From: Massilia soli
Lineage (GTDB): Bacteria > Pseudomonadota > Gammaproteobacteria > Burkholderiales > Burkholderiaceae_D
Direction of reading: 5' to 3'
Assembly: GCF_016809835.1 (NCBI RefSeq)
Contig: NZ_JAFBIL020000001.1
Coordinates: forward strand, 868,001 to 932,000
Length of the DNA: 64,000 nt
Shown here: positions 54,063-62,162 of the stretch, piece after piece
How the letters are laid out: each line of letters begins with the position of its first letter
Position numbering within the stretch: position 1 is the first letter of the stretch
Notes under the pieces: model-generated
Database searches by the model: none
What the model was told of the DNA's origin: nothing
What the model saw: the letters and a program-made list of their open reading frames with translations, nothing else
Translations under genes and position numbers: made by a program

Positions 54063-55691
54063 ATGGCCCACATCCACCCGACCGGCTGGCGCGAGATGTC
54101 CATCACCGGCACCGCCGCGCGCGAGATTGAAACGCTGTCCTACCTGGACGAGCAACTTTCCTGTGATCCCTACAGCATTTACCACGGCGTCCACTGGACC
54201 AACGTAGAGCAAGGTTTCTCAGCCTACGGCGAAATCGACTTCATCATCGTCGCCCCAAACGGGCGGGTACTGCTGATTGAACAGAAATCCGGCTTTCTGA
54301 CTGAAACACCGGAAGGCCTGGTCAAGAGCTACCAGGGCAAGCCCCGCAAAATTCGCAACCAGATCCTGCGCACCATCGAAGGCCTGGTAAAGCGCTTCGG
54401 CGGCGAACTATCGATCGATTACCTGCTGTATTGCCCCGACTACACCGTTCGCGACCCGCACCTGGCTGGCATTGACCCGCGCCACATCATCGACGCCACT
54501 GCCGCAGCCCGGCTGGCGCAGGTGATCCGCGATGTGCTGCCGGTTTCCGACTTCAGCGACCAGTTCGAGAAAGTGACACGCTTTCTCGGCGACACCCTGA
54601 GCCTGCGGCCCGACCCCAGCGCCATGATCGGCTGCGCCACCGACATGGTGACGCGCCTGTCGGGCGGGCTGGCAACGTGGGCGCGCCGGCTCGACTTTAC
54701 GCCGCACCGGCTGCGCGTGGTCGGCACCGCCGGCAGCGGCAAAACCCAGCTGGCGCTGGCCGAATACGCGGACGCGATCGATGCAGGCCTGCGCCCGCTG
54801 TATGTGTGCTACAACCGGCCGCTTGCCGACCACATCCAGCGCCTGGTGCCGGCTGGCGGAAGGGTGGCCAACTTCCATATGCTTGGCGACGCCTTCATGC
54901 GCGCGCAGGGCATCACGCCCGATTACTCATCGCCCGAGGTGTGGGGCGAGATGGAGCGGGCGCTGTCCACCGCCGAGCTGCCGGAAACCTGGATGTACGA
55001 CGTGCTGATCGTCGACGAGGGGCAAGATTTCTCCGTCACCTGGCGCAACATTCTGCTGCGCATGCTGAAGGAGGGCGGCCGCGCCACCTGGCTGGAGGAC
55101 CCGACGCAGAACCTGTACGGCCGCGACATGGTGCCGCTGCCGGGGTGGGTGACGTTGAATTCGCATACTAACTATCGCAGCCCGAGGCAGATTGTTGACA
55201 TGCTGGCGTCGATCGGCGAGGCGCGCCAGCCGGTGGAGGCGGCCAGCCCGTTTGAGGGCGCGGATATCGAGGCGCTGGTGTATGAGGAGGGCGATGTCGA
55301 GGCGATGCTGGCGCAGACCAAGCATGCGATTACGCTGTGCCTTGCGGCAGGGTTCGCGCGGCAGGATATTGCGATTGCGTCGTTCAGGGGGCGGGAGAAG
55401 TCGGCCATTTTGGGCAGGGATACGCTGGGCGATGCGCATACGCTGAAGTCGTTCACGGGGGCGTACGACTTGTTTGGAAGTCCTATTTTCCGAGACGGCG
55501 GATTGCTGGCGGAGTCGGTGTACAGGTTTAAGGGGCAGTCGGCACCGGCGGTGATTTTTACGGAGATCGATTTTGAGTCGATTGATGAGCTGGTGTTTAG
55601 AAAGCTGTTTGTGGGTATGACAAGGGCGAGGTTGAAGCTGGTGTTGGTGTTGAGCGAGAGAGCGGCAGAGCGCATGCTTGATCAGATCTGA
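54063..55691 (+). CDS. NERD nuclease-related domain fused to a UvrD-like helicase
   Basis: A 542-residue protein. The front (about 10-120) is a nuclease-related domain with a PD-(D/E)XK-like site, GEIDFIIVAPNGRVLLIEQK. An SF1 helicase follows with Walker A GTAGSGKTQLALAEY near residue 225, Walker B VLIVDEGQDFSV near 320 and a late motif VGMTRARLKLVL near 515. It should use ATP to work on DNA, with a possible nuclease activity. The last third (from about 55200) uses different synonymous codons (more G/T-ending, AGG/AGA) than the first part. It directly precedes the AT-rich restriction island and may be defence-related. Confidence 0.9.
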   Translation: MAHIHPTGWREMSITGTAAREIETLSYLDEQLSCDPYSIYHGVHWTNVEQGFSAYGEIDFIIVAPNGRVLLIEQKSGFLTETPEGLVKSYQGKPRKIRNQILRTIEGLVKRFGGELSIDYLLYCPDYTVRDPHLAGIDPRHIIDATAAARLAQVIRDVLPVSDFSDQFEKVTRFLGDTLSLRPDPSAMIGCATDMVTRLSGGLATWARRLDFTPHRLRVVGTAGSGKTQLALAEYADAIDAGLRPLYVCYNRPLADHIQRLVPAGGRVANFHMLGDAFMRAQGITPDYSSPEVWGEMERALSTAELPETWMYDVLIVDEGQDFSVTWRNILLRMLKEGGRATWLEDPTQNLYGRDMVPLPGWVTLNSHTNYRSPRQIVDMLASIGEARQPVEAASPFEGADIEALVYEEGDVEAMLAQTKHAITLCLAAGFARQDIAIASFRGREKSAILGRDTLGDAHTLKSFTGAYDLFGSPIFRDGGLLAESVYRFKGQSAPAVIFTEIDFESIDELVFRKLFVGMTRARLKLVLVLSERAAERMLDQI

Positions 55692-56038
55692 TCTGACTCG
55701 GCGGGGTGAGACCGACCCATCGGAATATACGTTGTGGAATGGATACCGGCTTCCTCAGCAAAACAGAGGGACATCTCTCTGTCGGTGGAGAAAAGCACTA
55801 CCCCGTACGGTTCAGGGCGGCGACAAGGCGAGCGCTACGTCAAAATGAAATTGATTTAGGCTGGCTGCGGATATATACTGTACATAAACACAGTAATCGA
55901 ATCTGTGGCCGCTATGGACATTTTTTGCTGTTGTTCATGCTGAGTAAAACGCCGAATGTATAATGGTTGCGTTGCTCGACGCGGCGCGCCCTTGTCTCTG
56001 ATGGGACGGCAAGATCTGAATTTGATGGAGAATTATTC
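55692..56038. other. Intergenic region at the left edge of the AT-rich island
   Basis: 347 bases between the helicase gene and the methyltransferase. GC falls from left to right. It holds the SOS promoter described separately and a second TATAAT (55959-55964) with a poor -35 (TTCATG, 19-base spacer). An open frame at 55706-55963 runs through the SOS box and is not credible as a gene. Confidence 0.6.
55851..55895 (+). promoter_or_regulatory. Promoter with LexA (SOS) box upstream of the restriction-modification genes
   Basis: TACTGTACATAAACACAGTA (55876-55895) is a perfect CTGT-N8-ACAG LexA box. It overlaps the -10 TATACT (55874-55879) of a promoter with -35 TTGATT (55851-55856) and an ideal 17-base spacer. 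The next gene in this direction is the cytosine methyltransferase, 144 bases away. Alternatively the box may be left over from a lost SOS gene. Confidence 0.82.
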
Positions 56039-57016
56039 TTGAAGCATGCACCAAAGGTTCTTTCACTGTTCACAGGGGGCGGCGGGCTCGATATCGGGCT
56101 AGAAATGGCTGGTTTTGATACGGTTGCTTGTGTGGATAACGATAATGATTCGTGTAGTACATTACGATTTAACCGTCCTCAGTGGACGGTATTTGAAGGT
56201 GATGTCCGCGAATTTCAGCCCCCCTCAGGGAAGTTTGATCTTGTTGTCGGCGGCCCCCCTTGCCAGGGGTTCAGCACTGCGGGTAAGGGGAATCCAAATG
56301 ACCCGAGAAATTTTCTTTGGCGTGAATATTTTCGCATCGTTGAACGTGTTCGCCCGCGAGCATTATTGCTCGAAAATGTCTCCGGTATGGCCTCGAAAAA
56401 GAATGCCCATCATTTGGAAGAATTCAAGCAAAAACTTGAGTCGCTCGGCTATCAGGTGACGAGTGGAATTCTCGATGCAGCTGATTTCGGTGTCCCCCAA
56501 CATCGCAAGCGTTTGATTGTCCTTGCTGGCTTGGGGTGGAAGCCGCAATTACCTGCAGTCGAACCATCACGGAGACTTGTCCCTGCGCGCGAAGCTATCG
56601 GTGACTTACAACGTAGGAAAGTGTTTCCAAATCATCAGCCGAATGACCACGCTCCGCATGTTGTAGCTAGGTGGGAAAAGCTCGCTCAGGGTGAAGTTGA
56701 TCCGAATTACCGCCGTGGTCGGATATATTCAGACCGTCCTAGCCCAACGATCCGAGCTGGGGGGGGGTATGGGCCTAAAGGAGATCACTTAGCTGGATTC
56801 CATCCACCGATCCACTACTCGCTACCGCGGCAGCTAACCGTAAGGGAGTCTGCGCGGATCCAGTCCTTCCCTGATGACTGGATCTTCTGCGGGTCTAAGA
56901 CAGCGCAGGGTCGGCAAGTTGGTAATGCTGTTCCCCCGCTGCTTGCTGCAGCCGTTGGCCGTTCCCTGTTGGACGGGTTAGCGAAGGCCGCGTTGAGTGA
57001 GAAGCTGGTTGCATAG
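56039..57016 (+). CDS. DNA (cytosine-C5) methyltransferase
   Basis: A 325-residue C5-cytosine methyltransferase. Motif I is LSLFTGGGGLDIGLEMAGFD (SAM site), motif IV GGPPCQGFS with catalytic C75, motif VI ENVSG, motif VIII QHRKRLIVL, and motif X QVGNAVPPLLAAAVG. The start is TTG 56039, with GGAG eight bases upstream; a TTG at 55967 lacks a ribosome-binding site. It transfers a methyl group from SAM to cytosine in a short target. With Vsr five bases downstream and a NotI-like endonuclease opposite, it is the protecting enzyme of a type II system. GC is about 40% on a hand-counted line. Confidence 0.95.
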   Translation: MKHAPKVLSLFTGGGGLDIGLEMAGFDTVACVDNDNDSCSTLRFNRPQWTVFEGDVREFQPPSGKFDLVVGGPPCQGFSTAGKGNPNDPRNFLWREYFRIVERVRPRALLLENVSGMASKKNAHHLEEFKQKLESLGYQVTSGILDAADFGVPQHRKRLIVLAGLGWKPQLPAVEPSRRLVPAREAIGDLQRRKVFPNHQPNDHAPHVVARWEKLAQGEVDPNYRRGRIYSDRPSPTIRAGGGYGPKGDHLAGFHPPIHYSLPRQLTVRESARIQSFPDDWIFCGSKTAQGRQVGNAVPPLLAAAVGRSLLDGLAKAALSEKLVA

Positions 57017-57021
57017 CAAAG

Positions 57022-57426
57022 ATGGACGTATTTGACGCTGACTTCAGAAGTAAATTGATGTCGCGGATTCGTGGAAGTGGGAATTTAAGCACCGAATTGC
57101 GTGTAATAGAAATTTTTCGGCGTCTTGGTATAGCCGGATGGCGAAGGAAGTCAAATCTTATTGGTCGACCAGATTTTGTCTTCCATCGAGAGCGCGTAGT
57201 TGTATTTGTGGATGGCTGCTTTTGGCACGGGTGTCCTACGTGTGGCAAGGTCTCCAAATCGAATATCGAATACTGGACGCCGAAGATTATTGCTAATAAA
57301 AGCCGTGATTTGCGAGTATCGCGCCAACTAAGAAAAGATGGCTGGGCGGTGATACGAGTTTGGGAATGTCGGCTTCGTAACCCAATCGCATTCGTCTCAC
57401 GCTTGCGCAGGAAACTAAATCGCTGA
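57022..57426 (+). CDS. vsr: Very-short-patch repair (Vsr) endonuclease
   Basis: A 134-residue Vsr enzyme. The catalytic aspartate is D51 in GRPDFVFHR, with VDGCFWHGCP (H69) and the zinc-binding and YW...N..RD region following (NIEYWTPKIIANKSRDLR). Vsr nicks T:G mismatches formed when 5-methylcytosine deaminates, protecting against the mutagenic effect of the methyltransferase. It starts five bases after the methyltransferase stop, so both are on one transcript. The gene ends 12 bases before the stop of the convergent NotI-like gene. Confidence 0.95.
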   Translation: MDVFDADFRSKLMSRIRGSGNLSTELRVIEIFRRLGIAGWRRKSNLIGRPDFVFHRERVVVFVDGCFWHGCPTCGKVSKSNIEYWTPKIIANKSRDLRVSRQLRKDGWAVIRVWECRLRNPIAFVSRLRRKLNR

Positions 57427-57438
57427 GCCAAGAGAATG

Positions 57439-58446
57439 TTAAATTTCTTCCAACTCCAAAGAAAACACTTTGCTTTTTTTCGGTATTTTTTTCATCGGCA
57501 TTACCGCTGAGCTCACAATATGTTCAAAGTCTGTTCTCGACATTGGCGTAACAGCGTTCAACGCATCGCTTGCCGCAGCAATTGAGCAGTAAAGCATTTT
57601 CACGAGCGTGACTTTGTTTTCGGAAATTGATACGATTGCAAAAATAACAGAGCTAGCATTTAACCTGTGTGCTTCCGCCTTTTCTGGGTCATTTGCAAAT
57701 GTCGGCGGAATTTCGATTTCTCTGACATTGTGCATGTTTTCGAACACGAACTCATCAACGATGACTACCGTTTTCCTACCTGTTGCGTAAAGATGTTGAG
57801 CCTTGCTTTGCAACTGAGGAAGCAATCTTTTGGGAACAGAACTTTTATAATCTGGATGTCTATAATTTGGGGGCATGCTAAGCGCCCCATTATTTCGCAC
57901 CACACTCTCAAAATCATGTTTTTGGGTCTTCCCCGACATGTAGACCGACTGGGTTTCGACAGCGCAAAAATTCTGGGGATTTACCTTGTCGACGAGCAGC
58001 CAATCAATCCGCCCCGCATAAGCCGGCTTGCCAGACTTCAAAGTTTTGATCAAACTTATAGAGTATGGAACTTCCTTTACCAGAACAGGCTGAGCTTCTA
58101 CTCCAAGAATCTTGGCCGATATTTTTTTTAAGATTGATTTGGAAATAATGCGATGTGGGCAGATAGCCACTGGTATTCCTGCGCCTTCCACATGACCTTC
58201 CAGGGACTCTCGATATAACTGCACTGAACAAATCCCACCTTCTTTTGCACAAGTCTTTATCTGGCCAGTCAGCGCTGACAAGTGTCGGCACTCTCGGTTC
58301 GCATCCGTGTATTTTTTCTGCGCATCTGCGGCTAACGATAGCCGAGTGGCCTCATCAGCCTTAAAGACGTTTACGCCGAACCACTCGGCGGGGCCCCATT
58401 TGTCCGTTTTCGTCATGTAGAAATCCTTGATTGGACGCGGCAGCAT
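57439..58446 (-). CDS. Probable NotI-family restriction endonuclease
   Basis: A 335-residue protein. Residues 50-100 hold four cysteines (C53, C66, C73 in GGICSV and C96 in ICPHR), as in the iron-binding domain of NotI-type enzymes. The likely active site is D148 in AGRIDWLL and E164-x-Q166 in FCAVETQSVYMSG, matching NotI's unusual D...ExQ version of the PD-(D/E)XK site. AGGAGG five bases before ATG 58446 decides the start over an in-frame GTG at 58452. Its place next to a C5 methyltransferase and Vsr supports a restriction role. The assignment rests on motifs, not on overall similarity. GC is about 38% in a counted line. Confidence 0.75.
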   Translation of the reverse strand: MLPRPIKDFYMTKTDKWGPAEWFGVNVFKADEATRLSLAADAQKKYTDANRECRHLSALTGQIKTCAKEGGICSVQLYRESLEGHVEGAGIPVAICPHRIISKSILKKISAKILGVEAQPVLVKEVPYSISLIKTLKSGKPAYAGRIDWLLVDKVNPQNFCAVETQSVYMSGKTQKHDFESVVRNNGALSMPPNYRHPDYKSSVPKRLLPQLQSKAQHLYATGRKTVVIVDEFVFENMHNVREIEIPPTFANDPEKAEAHRLNASSVIFAIVSISENKVTLVKMLYCSIAAASDALNAVTPMSRTDFEHIVSSAVMPMKKIPKKSKVFSLELEEI

Positions 58447-58636
58447 CGCCACCTCCTGGTGCGTCGTAATTACTATTTTACTCCTGCAAAGTTGTTTTGC
58501 CGAATTATTTAGCGATGGCTAGCACTCATCGCCGCTTGCCCTCAAAAATTTTTTATGCAATAGTCCAAGGTTGGCAAGTTCTTCTAGTTTTATGCGACTC
58601 GCATAGAATGATCGATAGTCCACTTTTGGAGCAAGT

Positions 58637-60055
58637 ATGGTTAGCTCATCAGCACCCTTGGCAACACCAGGAAAGACCGCTAGCGCAAGTCCTGCAAAGA
58701 AATTTTTCGTCGACATGCTCGTCAGGGACATTGACTTGCATGACGCGATTCTTGATCTCCTAGATAACTGCGTTGATGGCGCTATGCGAAAGGCTGGCTC
58801 GGCGGGGAACGCGGGGATTTCGTTACCATACAAGGGCAGTGAAGCCCGCATAACGTTTGACGAAAATCGATTCATTGTCGAGGATAATTGTGGTGGAATC
58901 CCGTTAGCTCTTGCAGAACAGTATGCATTCCGCTTGGGCCGTGCCGACGTCGGTCGTGATAAAGATCTTCCGACCGTTGGTGTTTATGGCATCGGGATGA
59001 AGCGTGCTATTTTTAAGTTGGGTAGGCATGCTGAGATAAAGAGCCAAACTTCTCAAGGCGGACTTAAGGTAGAAATTTTGCCAGCTTGGCTCGAGGACGA
59101 TAATGATTGGTCTCTGCCATTGCAGGAATCGGAGAACGTTCTAAGTCAGGCCGGGACAAAAATTGTGGTTACTGAGCTGCGCGACGGAATTCCCCGAATC
59201 TTTTCCGACGAGACGGACTTCGAGCGAACCCTCAAGACAGCCATTTCGGCTTACTACGGCTACATTATTGACAAGGGTTTCTCGGTTTTCGTTAATGATG
59301 AAGAGATTTCTCCGGTTAAGGTGGCGTTAGTTACGGATGATTTTCAGACTAAAGACGGAATAACACCCTATATTTACGAAGGGAACATAAAGGGCGTCGA
59401 CGTGGTGGTGACTGTTGGGCTCTACCGTGCGCTTCCGAACGAAGATGAAGAGGACGCTGCTATGGAGGGCCGTCCTTCGACCGAGAAGGCAGGTTGGACA
59501 GTAGTGTGCAATGACAGGGTGGTTTTGTTTGCTGACAAAACTCGGGTGACCGGATGGGGTGAAGCAACAGTGCCGCAATACCACACACAGTTTATTTCCA
59601 TCGCCGGGACGGTGACATTTAAGTCAAACGACGCACGCTTGTTGCCTTTAACGACAACTAAAAGGGGGGTTGATGGAAACTCGGAGTTGTATCTAGAAGT
59701 TAAAGAATATATGCGCGAGGGATTGAAACTTTTCACTAACTTTACCAATAAATGGAAAAAATCGTCGAAAGAACTCCGCGCGATCAATGTTCAGACTACA
59801 ACTGTAGACCCTGAGATCGCATTTTCTCGAGTCCCGGCCGACAAGTGGTCAAATGTCCATCGAAATGACGGCAGGCGCTACAAGCCGAATCTTCCTCTGC
59901 CAAGCGAAGATGATCCAAGTCGACAGATACGATTTTCGCGGCGCATGAGCGAAATTGCCGAGGTTGCTTCTTACCTTTTTGATGACACAGGTCGCTCGGC
60001 TGGGGATGTGGGCGCCAAATGCTTCGATGACGTCCTCGACCGGGCTAAAAAATGA
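58637..60055 (+). CDS. GHKL (MORC/MutL-like) ATPase
   Basis: A 472-residue protein with a GHKL ATP-binding domain: N box DAILDLLDNCVDGA (36-49), G1 box VEDNCGGIP (81-89) and G2 box GVYGIGMKRA (115-124). A transducer-like region follows, with conserved lysine region TTTKRGVDGN near 348. The C-terminal 130 residues are charged and of unknown role. Prokaryotic MORC-like ATPases of this kind have been linked to restriction-modification loci (Iyer, Abhiman and Aravind). GGAG at 58628-58631 supports the start. It overlaps the next gene by four bases. GC is about 43%. Confidence 0.85.
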   Translation: MVSSSAPLATPGKTASASPAKKFFVDMLVRDIDLHDAILDLLDNCVDGAMRKAGSAGNAGISLPYKGSEARITFDENRFIVEDNCGGIPLALAEQYAFRLGRADVGRDKDLPTVGVYGIGMKRAIFKLGRHAEIKSQTSQGGLKVEILPAWLEDDNDWSLPLQESENVLSQAGTKIVVTELRDGIPRIFSDETDFERTLKTAISAYYGYIIDKGFSVFVNDEEISPVKVALVTDDFQTKDGITPYIYEGNIKGVDVVVTVGLYRALPNEDEEDAAMEGRPSTEKAGWTVVCNDRVVLFADKTRVTGWGEATVPQYHTQFISIAGTVTFKSNDARLLPLTTTKRGVDGNSELYLEVKEYMREGLKLFTNFTNKWKKSSKELRAINVQTTTVDPEIAFSRVPADKWSNVHRNDGRRYKPNLPLPSEDDPSRQIRFSRRMSEIAEVASYLFDDTGRSAGDVGAKCFDDVLDRAKK

Positions 60056-61029
60056 GCGGGGCTGGATCGATCCCGTATCACCTTCGTCAGAACAAGGCTA
60101 TCGATAGATCCTTGTTTATTGACCTTCTCAGTAGAATCAACCGGTATCGTAATATCTCTTCGTATTCCTATATCGGTTTTGGTGGGCCGTTTCTGGAGGA
60201 TTTCAGAACGTTGCATAGCGCCCTAAGAATCAAAACCATGATCTCGATCGAGTCGGATAAAAATGTTGCAGAGCGACAACGATTTAATCTTCCCACTTCC
60301 TGCATCACAATTTCGAACGAGCTCAGTGGCGATTTCCTGACGAGGCATACGTTTGACGCACCATCGATCGTCTGGTTCGATTATGCGGTTCCAAGCCAGT
60401 TAGGTAGTCAATTGGCAGAGGCACAGTCCTTGGTCTCAAAACTTGCTGCGGGAGATATCTTTAAAATCACCCTTAACGCTAGTCCTGAACCGTTAGGCCG
60501 CCCCAGAGATGGGAGCGATTTACGCGCGTTCCGCGCAGCGGAAGCTGCAAAGCGCCTTGCGGACTACGGTCCTGCGGTCTTAGATGTTGACGATGTCACC
60601 ACGAGAAGATTTCCAAACCTACTTTTGCATGCGCTCTTTAGTGCCTGCAAACGAGGAGTGAGCGGTGCACCTCGACTATACGTCCAGCCGCTTACGGCAT
60701 TCGTCTACAAAGATGGCCAGCAAATGATCACAGCGACAGCGATCATCTTGGATAAGCTAGATAAAGATGCTTTTTTGGCGCAGACGCGTTTGGCGCATTG
60801 GCCTCACAGCAGCCTCGATTGGGTGCGGCCTCGGTCGATTAGCATCCCGGATTTGTCGACGAAAGAGCGACTATTCATTGAATCGCTTTTACCTGGTGGG
60901 GCATCGACCGATATTCGGAACGCGCTCGGGTATTACGTCGGTTCTGATGAAGCAGACGCCGAGGAGTTAATGAGTAATTTTGTGACCTATTATCGGATGT
61001 CGCCTTCTTACTCTCGGGTGCTGGGTTAG
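60052..61029 (+). CDS. Methyltransferase-fold protein, partner of the GHKL ATPase
   Basis: A 325-residue protein that starts within the stop of the ATPase gene (ATGA overlap), so the two are made together. The front resembles a SAM-binding Rossmann fold: SYSYIGFGGPFLEDFRTLHS, then ISIESDKNVAERQRFNLP, where the E of ISIES sits like the acidic residue that binds the SAM ribose. IVWFDYAVPSQLG may be the following strand and loop. No catalytic motif of a DNA methyltransferase (such as NPPY or PCQ) is present, so it may methylate something else or only bind SAM. GC is about 43%. Confidence 0.75.
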   Translation: MSGAGSIPYHLRQNKAIDRSLFIDLLSRINRYRNISSYSYIGFGGPFLEDFRTLHSALRIKTMISIESDKNVAERQRFNLPTSCITISNELSGDFLTRHTFDAPSIVWFDYAVPSQLGSQLAEAQSLVSKLAAGDIFKITLNASPEPLGRPRDGSDLRAFRAAEAAKRLADYGPAVLDVDDVTTRRFPNLLLHALFSACKRGVSGAPRLYVQPLTAFVYKDGQQMITATAIILDKLDKDAFLAQTRLAHWPHSSLDWVRPRSISIPDLSTKERLFIESLLPGGASTDIRNALGYYVGSDEADAEELMSNFVTYYRMSPSYSRVLG

Positions 61030-61208
61030 TCGTATAAACGTGCGGCGTTCCGTCGCCTTTCGACTTTGGTTTCCAAACACCTGATGCTGGGCTTATAGGG
61101 TGCCGCTAATGCCTAGTGAACGACGGCACATACCGTCGTGTTTGCGGGAGACTTTCAGCGCATGAACAGGCACGTTTAAAAGCCCAACATTAAAACGCTG
61201 CCGAGCGT
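61030..61208. other. Gap between the ATPase operon and the TonB pseudogene
   Basis: About 180 bases with no credible gene. A hairpin CGACGG/CCGTCG (about 61121-61136) is followed by GTGTTTGCGGG, too poor in T for a good terminator. This is probably the right boundary of the AT-rich island. Confidence 0.4.
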
Positions 61209-62000
61209 TCAATTTCGGTAGGCGGAACCAGTTTTCCCATTTGTAAGCGTCGAGGTTGTGGCGACGAACACCGCTGGCAACACCGCTGGGCCGGAAAGGT
61301 AAGGGCGGCAATTATTGAATCCGAATCTCAATGTTAATGATCCAGGTACCTCGAATTCAATCACGTCGTACTCGCGTGCCAGACCTGGCGGGAAAGCGCC
61401 ATATGGCGCCTGACTGGCAATTACCTTACGTATCGCATGGTCGATCGCCGGTACACCGCTGGAAGACAGGAACGCTACCTTCTCGACCGAACCGCCGGCA
61501 CGAATTCCAACGGTTACCATCAGCCGGGCGTGCGGCTGCTTGGGGGGCCTCGCTCACCATGTGGAACGACGTGCGAGTCTCAATCGTCTTGCTTATGGCT
61601 AGGGCAGAGAGCTGAAGATCAGCATTCGCATCGGCGCGTTCGAACATTCACGCGGCGAGGGTGCTTACCGTTGGCTGCGAGGTGCTTCATGAACGATTCA
61701 GCTCATCGCGCTCCGCCGCTTCTCTCTTCATCTGCTCGCCGAGTGCGCGCAGGCCTTCCTGGCGTTTCTCCTCTCGCTCAGCGCGCTCCTTGTGTGCCAG
61801 TTGTTCTCGTGTCGGTTCCTGTCATGCTGCGCCCGGCTTGGCTGCGTCCCGACGTGCCGCCTTTTGTTGGAGGGCGTCGTGACGCGCAGCCGCTACTTTC
61901 GGCTGAGCTTGTGCCTGCCGCTCTGCTTCAAGCTGTGCCTGCCTTGCCTGTTCGTGTCGAGTAGCTTTCTTCCTGCGGCTTTTAAGGGTGCGGCCTAGGC
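61209..62000 (-). pseudogene. Decayed TonB-like (TonB C-terminal) gene
   Basis: On the minus strand a charged linker (ARQAQLEAERQAQAQPKVAA, then REQLAHKERAEREEKRQEGL) leads into a TonB C-terminal domain (VTVGIRAGGSVEKVAFLSSS, GVPAIDHAIRKVIAS, PPGLAREYDVIEFEV). The frame is broken by TGA codons at 61822-61824, 61687-61689 and 61648-61650 and by a frameshift close to 61520. No intact copy can be made. The 5' end is uncertain. The gene probably coupled the proton gradient to a receptor before it decayed. Confidence 0.75.
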
Positions 62001-62162
62001 ACGCTCTTGTCAGGCTTATTACGAAGCATTGCGGCAGAAAAAGCCTGACCAGGTACAAACGCGCAGCGTTGTTCCAGCCTGTTCGTTGGAAATATTGATA
62101 CGCGACAATTGCGATAGAAACTCTCTGGGCAAGAATGAACGCTGTTCTTAAAGGGGGAAACT

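Noticed and set aside
55915-55944. A nine-residue frame after the SOS box (MDIFCCCSC) as a possible SOS toxin peptide
   Set aside because: It has no ribosome-binding site and is too short to distinguish from chance.
55706-55963. An 85-residue open frame at the left of the island
   Set aside because: It contains the promoter and LexA box, has no ribosome-binding site and no recognisable sequence.
61093-61311. A 72-residue open frame at the right edge of the island
   Set aside because: No start context and no family resemblance. It overlaps the end of the TonB pseudogene in another frame.
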